NCBI GenBank assembly: GCA_903822375.1
Contig: CAIJOU010000620.1
Span: forward strand, 1-12,314
DNA length: 12,314 bases
Origin: Candidatus Hydrogenedentota bacterium
Lineage (GTDB): Bacteria > Hydrogenedentota > Hydrogenedentia > Hydrogenedentales > CAITNO01
Direction: 5' to 3'
Position 1 is the stretch's first letter, and each line of letters starts with the position of its first letter. Position numbers and translations under genes: made by a program. The notes below the pieces were generated by a model. It did not search any database and had not been told where the DNA came from. It saw only the letters and a program-made list of their open reading frames with translations. Shown one piece after another: positions 6,754 to 12,314 of the stretch.

Positions 6754-8556
6754 ATGCCTGACAAACTGGCCGATATGCGGACCATCAAGTTCCTGCTTCA
6801 CGAAGTGCTGAAGCTGGAGGAACTGACCCAGTATCCCTATTACGAGGACCATTCGCGCGAGACCCTGGACATGGCCGCCGACACGGCCTATCAGCTCGCC
6901 CACGAAGTGTTCTGGCCCAGCTACCAGGAATTCGACCAGGAGGGTGCGCAGTTTGACGGGCACAAGGTCGCCGTGCCCAAGGCCATGCATGAGATCTGGA
7001 AGCAGTGCGCCGAGGGCGGATGGATTGGCCCCAACGTTTCCTACGACGACGGCGGCCAGCAGTTCCCCATCACCATCCACGCGCTGGCCTGCTTTCTGTT
7101 CAACTGCGGCAACACGGCCGCGGCCATGTATCTCGGCCTCACCTACGGCGCCGCGCACCTGATCAAAACCTTCGGTTCGAAGGAGCTTCAGGACCTCTAC
7201 ATGGCCAAGCTTTTTGCGGGCCAGTATGCGGGCACCATGGTGCTCACCGAGCCGGACACGGGCACGTCGGTGGGCGACATGACCACCACGGCGTCCAAGT
7301 CGCCCGACGGTGACTATTACCTGCTCCGGGGCAACAAGCGTTTCATCTCCGGCGGCGACCACGACCTCACGGAAAACATCATCCACGCCGTGCTGGCGCG
7401 CACTGAAGGCGCGCCTCCGGGCATCAAGGGGCTCAGCCTGTTCATCGTGCCCAAGTACCGCGTCAACGGCGACGGCAGCATCGGCGAATGGAACGATGTG
7501 ACGACGACGGGCATCGAGCACAAGATGGGGCTCAAGGGCTCCGCCACCGCCTCGCTGACCTTCGGCGACAAGGGTGACTGCCGCGCATGGCTCGTCGGCG
7601 AACTCAACCACGGGCTGAGGTACATGTTCGAGTTGATGAACATGGCCCGCGTGTTCACGGGCATGCAAGCCGTCGGCGTGGCCTCGGCCGCCTACCACTG
7701 CGCACTCGAGTATTCCCGCACGCGCCTTCAAGGGCGTGACATCACCAGCAGGGACCCGCTGGAGCCGCAGATTCCCATCATCCAGCACCCGGACGTGCGT
7801 CTCATGCTGCTGAAACAAAGGGCAGTCGTTGAGGGCTGTTTGGGCCTGTTCCTCTACTGCGCGCGCGTGCACGATCAGGAGCACGCTGTCACAGACCCGG
7901 AAGAGCAGCAGCGCCTGCACATGCTGCTCGAAATGCTCACGCCCTGCTGCAAAGCCTACGGTTCCGACGCCGCCTTTGAGTCCATCCGCCTCGCCATACA
8001 GTGCCACGGCGGCTCGGGCTATTCCGAGGAGTATCCCGTGGCGCAGATGCTGCGCGACTGCAAGGTCTTCTCCATCTACGAGGGCGCCAACGGCATCCAG
8101 GCCCTCGACCTGCTCGGGCGCAAGGTGCCCATGAAGGGCGGCATGGCCCTGCAGGCGCTCAACGCGGAGGTTTCCAAGACCATCGCCGAGGCGAAGGAGC
8201 TCGCGCCCCTCAAGGATCTGGCCGACAAGATAGAGTCCCTGCAGAATGAGGTCGTCCAGGCAACCATGCACCTGGGCATGCTCGGCCTGTCCGGGAAGGT
8301 GAACCAGTACCTGTGCAACGCCACAGCCTATCTGGAAATGTTCTCCCATCTCGCCATCTCGTGGCAGTTGCTCATGCAGGCCGTCGTGGCTCAAAAGGTG
8401 CTCGACGCGGGCAGCACCGAGGAGAACTTCTACCGCGGCAAGATCGAGACCGCCCGCTGCTACGCCGGCTACAACGTGCCGCACGGCATCGCCACCGCGC
8501 AGATGCTCACCGCAGACGAGCGCACCGCGCTCGACTTCAAGCCGGAGTGGTTCTGA
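6754..8556 (+). CDS. Acyl-CoA dehydrogenase, long FadE5-like type with C-terminal extension
   Basis: A 600-residue flavoenzyme, longer than classic 380-residue acyl-CoA dehydrogenases because of an extra C-terminal helical domain (about 465-590), as in mycobacterial FadE5-like proteins. It introduces the alpha-beta double bond in acyl-CoA and passes electrons to EtfAB. The N-terminal helical domain covers about 35-155; the middle beta domain contains TMVLTEPDTGTSVGDM near 160-175; the C-terminal helical core includes IQCHGGSGYSEEYPV and IYEGANGIQALDL, in which Glu443 is the likely catalytic base. The ATG at 6754 has GAGAAGG at 6737-6743 with 10-nt spacing, and lies 31 bp after the oxidoreductase stop, so it is probably in the same operon. 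Chain length specificity cannot be read from sequence; FadE5-like enzymes have a broad range. Confidence 0.95.
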   Translation: MPDKLADMRTIKFLLHEVLKLEELTQYPYYEDHSRETLDMAADTAYQLAHEVFWPSYQEFDQEGAQFDGHKVAVPKAMHEIWKQCAEGGWIGPNVSYDDGGQQFPITIHALACFLFNCGNTAAAMYLGLTYGAAHLIKTFGSKELQDLYMAKLFAGQYAGTMVLTEPDTGTSVGDMTTTASKSPDGDYYLLRGNKRFISGGDHDLTENIIHAVLARTEGAPPGIKGLSLFIVPKYRVNGDGSIGEWNDVTTTGIEHKMGLKGSATASLTFGDKGDCRAWLVGELNHGLRYMFELMNMARVFTGMQAVGVASAAYHCALEYSRTRLQGRDITSRDPLEPQIPIIQHPDVRLMLLKQRAVVEGCLGLFLYCARVHDQEHAVTDPEEQQRLHMLLEMLTPCCKAYGSDAAFESIRLAIQCHGGSGYSEEYPVAQMLRDCKVFSIYEGANGIQALDLLGRKVPMKGGMALQALNAEVSKTIAEAKELAPLKDLADKIESLQNEVVQATMHLGMLGLSGKVNQYLCNATAYLEMFSHLAISWQLLMQAVVAQKVLDAGSTEENFYRGKIETARCYAGYNVPHGIATAQMLTADERTALDFKPEWF

Positions 8557-8586
8557 GCCGGACCTTTCCCAGTGTGATTGCGTGAC

Positions 8587-8720
8587 GCCGCCGTCCCGGC
8601 GGCCATGCCGCCACTCTTCTTCGCCGGTGTCATGCCCCGGCGTTGTGGCACGGGCATCTTGCCCGTGGTCGGGGGAACATGGGCGGGACGCCCATGCCAC
8701 GAAAGCGGCGGCATGGCCGC
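8587..8720. repeat. Composite nested palindromic repeat (REP/BIME-like)
   Basis: Occupies half of the 279-bp gap after the acyl-CoA dehydrogenase. A 14-bp perfect inverted repeat, GCGGCCATGCCGCC (8599-8612) with GGCGGCATGGCCGC (8707-8720), encloses a 6-bp pair GTGGCA (8645-8650)/TGCCAC (8695-8700). That pair encloses two hairpins: CACGGGC/GCCCGTG (8649-8667, loop ATCTT) and CATGGGCG/CGCCCATG (8678-8696, loop GGA). Another hairpin, GCCGCC/GGCGGC with loop GTCCC (8587-8603), overlaps the left arm. The region probably ends or attenuates the operon transcript, although no U-tract follows. The rest of the gap (8721-8798) holds no gene that I can see. Confidence 0.8.
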
Positions 8721-8798
8721 GCGCACTCAAGAATGTGGACCGCCGTTGGTTGCGACCGGGCGGCCTGTGTGTGCGGGGAAGCCGGGACCCAATTCCTA

Positions 8799-8804
8799 TA
8801 TAAT
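8799..8804 (+). promoter_or_regulatory. TATAAT -10 element for the heme protein gene
   Basis: A perfect TATAAT, with start of transcription expected near 8811 and a leader of about 25 nt before the ATG at 8836. The -35 region at 17-bp spacing (8776-8781, GGGAAG) is not recognisable. Its position directly before the ribosome binding site GGAGAG (8821-8826) suggests a separate promoter for this gene. Confidence 0.5.
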
Positions 8805-8835
8805 GGCGCAGCTTTTCATCGGAGAGAACCGCAAC

Positions 8836-11800
8836 ATGACCAAGCGCCTGATCCTGTGCCTTTTTATGCCCGTCCTGCTCGCATGCTTTACAGCGGTGCC
8901 CTGCGCGGCCGCGCCTTCGCTGCTCGGCGAGATGGCGGCGCAAAGCGGGGCCGGGTGGATGGAGCAGGTGCAGGGCCGGGCCTTGCTGTCTTTCGGCGCC
9001 CAGCAGGGGGACGTGGAGGTCAGCGAAACGACCACGCATGAAGTGACCGTCCGCGACCCGCATTCGGGCCTGGTCCTGAAGCAGACGCAGCAATGGCTTC
9101 CCGCACCGGCGATGTGCCTGTTGAACACAAGCGTCGCAAACGGAAATCCTTCGATTCCCCCGGTGAACGTCGTCGATTGGGCGTTTCAATTTGCCGGTGC
9201 ATATGACGGCGCGCGTTTTCAGGAACTCGCCCATTCAAAGGACACTTGGTACGGGTCCACGTTCTGGACCGGTCCGGACTGGACGCGCGTCGGCAGGGAC
9301 TGGCAGCATTCCGGCGAGAAGACGTCCAGCGTGCGGCGTTTCACGATTCCCCGCGACGGCAGCGTCTCCATATCGGGCAGTGTGTTCAAGGCCGACACCA
9401 ACGGCGGCGACGGCGTGCGCGTGAGCATCCGCCACAACGCGGAGACCGTTTGGCAAAAGGAAATCGAGGCGAACGATGCGCAGGGCTTTGAGCCGGCGCT
9501 GACCCTCGACGTTAAAGCGGGAGACCGTGTCCGTTTTGTCGTTCACCGGCGCAACGCCATCGCGTGCGATACGACGCACTGGGACCCCGTCATCACCTAC
9601 GCGGACGGCGCAGTTTTCCGCGCGTCCGACAGCTTTTCGGAGGCGCCCCGCAACGGCTGGTCCTATGAGATGGAAGTGGAGGCGGCCGCGAGCCTGCCGC
9701 ACCTGTACAGCTTTGACCGCCATTTCTGTCTGCACGAGCAGTCGCTCTGCTCGGGCAAGAGCGTTGTGCTCGACAGTGACTCCAGTCTGCCCCTGTTCGT
9801 TTTGGCCGATGACAAGGATGCGTGCGGCATTGCGGGTGCCGTGATCAATGCGTGTCCATGGCAGATAGAGGCATCCCTTTCGGAGAACGGACTGCTTTCG
9901 CTGCGTATCCCAAACGGGACCGGCGGTGAATTGCCCGTCGTTGTCACGGGCGCGTACAAGGGCGGCTGGATGAACGGTGTCGCGCAACTCGAGCGGCTGC
10001 GCCGCAGCGAAGCGGCGTCTCCGGATCTCAATCCCTTCCGCGAACGCATCCAGAACGCATTCAACGAGGTGCTCGGTGCGGCCGATTCGCGCGCCCTGCC
10101 CGAACTGGACCTGTGGGCGGCCGTCCAGTGGGACTGGCACAAGCAGGACAATCTCGACGAGACACAGGGCTACGAGGCCGCGATTGCCGCAGTGACGGAG
10201 AAGACCGGGAAACTCGCCGCAGACCTTGGCGCGGCATGCCCCGTGCCCGACGCCACCCAGGAACCGAACGTCCGTTATCTGCGCGCCCATGCGCTCCGCA
10301 GGCAGATCGCGCTGAATAACCCGCTGATGCAGTTCGGCAAGATGGTTTTTTGCAAGCGCGTTCCAACTTCATACAGTCACCTCGTGATGCAGTACTACGG
10401 CTGGCGCGCCCGCCCGGGCGGCGGCATCTTCATTCTGGAAAGGCCGGGATATTCGTTCGCGTCGCACGACATCTTCAACGGCGCGCTCGAAAAGGGCTCC
10501 ATTCTGGAGCCGCGTCTGTCCTACGACGCCACCCGCATGCTGTTCTCCTTTGTGGACAACGCCGGCAAGGAATGCGACCCGCTGCAGTTGAACAATGCCG
10601 TCGACGAGGGCTTCTACCACGTCTATGAGGCCAACATCGACGGAATGGGCCTGCGGCAGATCACGCGCGGCCCCTACGACGATCTCATGCCCGCCTACCT
10701 GCCCGACGGCGGCATCGTCTTCTCCTCCACGCGGCGCGAAGGCTATGCGCGCTGTTTCGGCGGACAGTTCAGTCCGCGCTGGCACGTCTACACGCTGCAC
10801 CGCATGGACGCCGATGGCGGAAATCTGCGCGCCCTTTCGTTTCACGACACCAATGAATGGTTCCCCGTCGTGTCGAACACGGGCCTGGTCCTCTACAGCC
10901 GTTGGGACTACATTGACCGCGATGCCGTCACGCACCAGACGCTCTGGGCGACGCGGCCCGACGGCGCGAACCCTGTTTCGGTTTGGGGCAACGCGACCGA
11001 AAAGCCGCATTGCACCTTCCAGATCCAACCCATCCCAAACAGCTCCAAAATCGTGTTCACAGCCGCGGCCCACCATTCCATCGCGGCCGGCCCCATTGTT
11101 GTGGTCGATCCCGAGAAGGGCAACAACGGCCAGGAAGCACTGACGCGCATCACCCCAGGCGTCCCGTTCCCCGAGGCCGAGTCCATGGACATAAAGGAGT
11201 ACTACGAGTCGCCGTGGCCGTTGTCGGAGAAATACTTCCTCGTCGGCTACAGCCCCTGGCCGCTGGTCTGGGAACCGGGCGCCAACCCGCCCCACGCGTT
11301 GGGCATTTACCTCATCGACGTGTTCGGTAACCGCGAGTTGATCTATCGCGACCCGGTAATCGGCAGCACCAACGCCTGCCCGCTCGTTCCGCGTCCTGTA
11401 CCGCCGGCGTTGTCGAGCGCGCTGCCGGAAGATGCCCCGGACCAGGGGGAAGTGCTCGTGGCCGATGTTTATCAGGGGCTTGCCGGCATTGACCGGGGCA
11501 CGATCGCGGAAGTGCGCGTAATCCAAATCTTTCCCAAGTCCACACCTGTCGGCGGTGCGCCGCCCATCGGTCTTGCGGCGGAGGAAAACGGGCGCGCCGT
11601 GCTGGGCGAGGTTCCGGTGGAGGCCGACGGTTTCGTGCGCATTACGATTCCCGCGCGGAAACCCATCCTGTTCCAACTGCTCGACAAGGACGGCCTCGCC
11701 GTCCAGACGATGCGTTCCGTCACCTACCTCCAGCCTGGTGAAAAGGTCTCCTGTGTCGGCTGCCATGAGAACCGCATGAACGCGCCCGTACCGGGCGTTC

Positions 11801-12300
11801 CCCTTGCAGCACAGCGGCCCGCGTCAGAGATCACGCCGAAGGCGTTCGAGAACGAGCCCTTTTCCTACATGCGCGTTGTGCAGCCGGTCTTGGACGAGCA
11901 CTGCATCCGCTGCCACAGCGGTCCCGAGCCCAAGGGCAAGAAGGACCTTACCGGTGCGCCGCTCAACGGGTTCAACAGGTCCTACTGGGCGCTCTGCGGA
12001 GACAAGGATTTCGCGGGCGCCAACACCAACCCCGAAACGGCAAAGGCCGCGCTGGTGCCGCGTTTCGGCATGCGCAACCAGGTGCAGGTGACACCGCCCG
12101 GCGGTCTCTACGGTGCCCTGGGCAGCAGGCTCATCGCCATGCTTCGCGCCGGACACAGCGACGTGCATCTCGACCCGGAGGAACTGCGCCGGCTTGGCCA
12201 ATGGATCGACTGCAACGCCATCTTCTACGGCGCATACCAGCCCGAAGAACAAGCCAGCCAGCGAAAAGGCGAGCACCTAACAATGCCACAACTGCAGTAA
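8836..12300 (+). CDS. Exported hydrazine synthase alpha-like (HZS_alpha middle domain family) diheme protein
   Basis: A 1154-residue protein. Residues 1-26 form a Sec signal peptide (KR, hydrophobic core, CAAA before APS); LLAC at 14-17 is a weak lipobox alternative. Residues about 110-280 look like a beta-sandwich module (SGSVFKADTNGGDGVRVSIRH). Residues about 490-800 include MQYYGWRARPGGGIFILER and TolB/propeller-like repeats such as LRQITRGPYDDLMPAYLPDGGIVFSSTRR, matching the hydrazine synthase alpha middle-domain family. Two c-type heme motifs follow, CVGCH (973-977) and CIRCH (1023-1027). ATG 8836 is preferred over an upstream TTG at 8578 because GGAGAG lies 9 nt before it and a signal peptide follows; the longer frame runs through the composite repeat. 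It is predicted to act outside the cytoplasmic membrane. Function is unknown; residues at the first heme argue against hydrazine synthesis. The ORF ends with TAA at 12298. Confidence 0.8.
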   Translation: MTKRLILCLFMPVLLACFTAVPCAAAPSLLGEMAAQSGAGWMEQVQGRALLSFGAQQGDVEVSETTTHEVTVRDPHSGLVLKQTQQWLPAPAMCLLNTSVANGNPSIPPVNVVDWAFQFAGAYDGARFQELAHSKDTWYGSTFWTGPDWTRVGRDWQHSGEKTSSVRRFTIPRDGSVSISGSVFKADTNGGDGVRVSIRHNAETVWQKEIEANDAQGFEPALTLDVKAGDRVRFVVHRRNAIACDTTHWDPVITYADGAVFRASDSFSEAPRNGWSYEMEVEAAASLPHLYSFDRHFCLHEQSLCSGKSVVLDSDSSLPLFVLADDKDACGIAGAVINACPWQIEASLSENGLLSLRIPNGTGGELPVVVTGAYKGGWMNGVAQLERLRRSEAASPDLNPFRERIQNAFNEVLGAADSRALPELDLWAAVQWDWHKQDNLDETQGYEAAIAAVTEKTGKLAADLGAACPVPDATQEPNVRYLRAHALRRQIALNNPLMQFGKMVFCKRVPTSYSHLVMQYYGWRARPGGGIFILERPGYSFASHDIFNGALEKGSILEPRLSYDATRMLFSFVDNAGKECDPLQLNNAVDEGFYHVYEANIDGMGLRQITRGPYDDLMPAYLPDGGIVFSSTRREGYARCFGGQFSPRWHVYTLHRMDADGGNLRALSFHDTNEWFPVVSNTGLVLYSRWDYIDRDAVTHQTLWATRPDGANPVSVWGNATEKPHCTFQIQPIPNSSKIVFTAAAHHSIAAGPIVVVDPEKGNNGQEALTRITPGVPFPEAESMDIKEYYESPWPLSEKYFLVGYSPWPLVWEPGANPPHALGIYLIDVFGNRELIYRDPVIGSTNACPLVPRPVPPALSSALPEDAPDQGEVLVADVYQGLAGIDRGTIAEVRVIQIFPKSTPVGGAPPIGLAAEENGRAVLGEVPVEADGFVRITIPARKPILFQLLDKDGLAVQTMRSVTYLQPGEKVSCVGCHENRMNAPVPGVPLAAQRPASEITPKAFENEPFSYMRVVQPVLDEHCIRCHSGPEPKGKKDLTGAPLNGFNRSYWALCGDKDFAGANTNPETAKAALVPRFGMRNQVQVTPPGGLYGALGSRLIAMLRAGHSDVHLDPEELRRLGQWIDCNAIFYGAYQPEEQASQRKGEHLTMPQLQ

Positions 12301-12314
12301 TGCGAAACACAATC

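Noticed and set aside
8578..8835. Extension of the heme protein by 86 codons from a TTG start
   Set aside because: It would translate the composite palindrome and hide the signal peptide; GGAGAG and ATG 8836 fit better.
6745..9234. Minus-strand open frame of 829 codons
   Set aside because: It lies opposite the acyl-CoA dehydrogenase, the composite repeat and the start of the heme protein gene; long antisense frames are expected in GC-rich coding DNA and its sequence shows no family features.
8836..12300. True hydrazine synthase, implying anammox metabolism
   Set aside because: Only one protein of the type is present, no beta or gamma subunit genes adjoin, and the residue at the known tyrosine ligand position is methionine; family relatives occur in many non-anammox bacteria.
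1..12314. CRISPR array, tRNA, rRNA, phage or toxin-antitoxin system
   Set aside because: No regularly spaced repeats with unique spacers, no cloverleaf tRNA sequence and no such genes were seen; the repeats present are hairpins or short tandem arrays.

Overview
This 12.3-kb window comes from a GC-rich bacterial chromosome. No taxonomic marker is present. A large secreted protein with hydrazine-synthase-alpha-like architecture and many short dispersed hairpin repeats between genes suggest an uncultivated lineage of the Planctomycetota / Lentisphaerota / Hydrogenedentota kind; this is an inference from family resemblance only.

Minus-strand part (1-2183): the start of a PlsC-type 1-acyl-glycerol-3-phosphate acyltransferase runs off the left edge, with its own extended -10 promoter. 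Upstream of it lies a complete two-domain family I acyl-CoA:carboxylate CoA-transferase. A 500-bp gene-free interval (2184-2683) separates this arm from the forward genes. It holds a 12-bp palindrome, a 17-bp tandem duplication, an AT-rich island and two operator-like palindromes resembling the TTGGT-N3-ACCAA boxes of FadR/PdhR-type GntR regulators.

Forward-strand part (2684-8556): etfB, etfA, a membrane-anchored iron-sulfur oxidoreductase of the ETF:menaquinone oxidoreductase (EMO) type, and a 600-residue FadE-like acyl-CoA dehydrogenase. Together they form a complete electron path: acyl-CoA dehydrogenase FAD to EtfAB to the membrane FeS/cytochrome b protein to quinone. The divergent CoA-transferase would activate the acid by moving CoA from another acyl-CoA. 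The module reads as fatty or short-chain carboxylic acid oxidation coupled to respiration.

Right end (8836-12300): one gene for a predicted exported protein of 1154 residues with an N-terminal beta-rich module, a beta-propeller-like middle and two c-type heme motifs near the C-terminus, related to the hydrazine synthase alpha subunit middle-domain family. It has its own -10 element and is separated from the operon by a 134-bp composite palindromic repeat, so it is probably not part of the operon.

Every junction in the forward gene series carries a perfect hairpin with a very short purine or pyrimidine loop. One such repeat supplies the last 19 residues of the membrane oxidoreductase. I found no tRNA, rRNA, CRISPR array, intact transposase or phage gene. 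The most notable points are the heme protein that seems to lack the tyrosine ligand of true hydrazine synthase, the paired operator-like boxes, and the repeat architecture; I do not see clear proof of an undescribed system.
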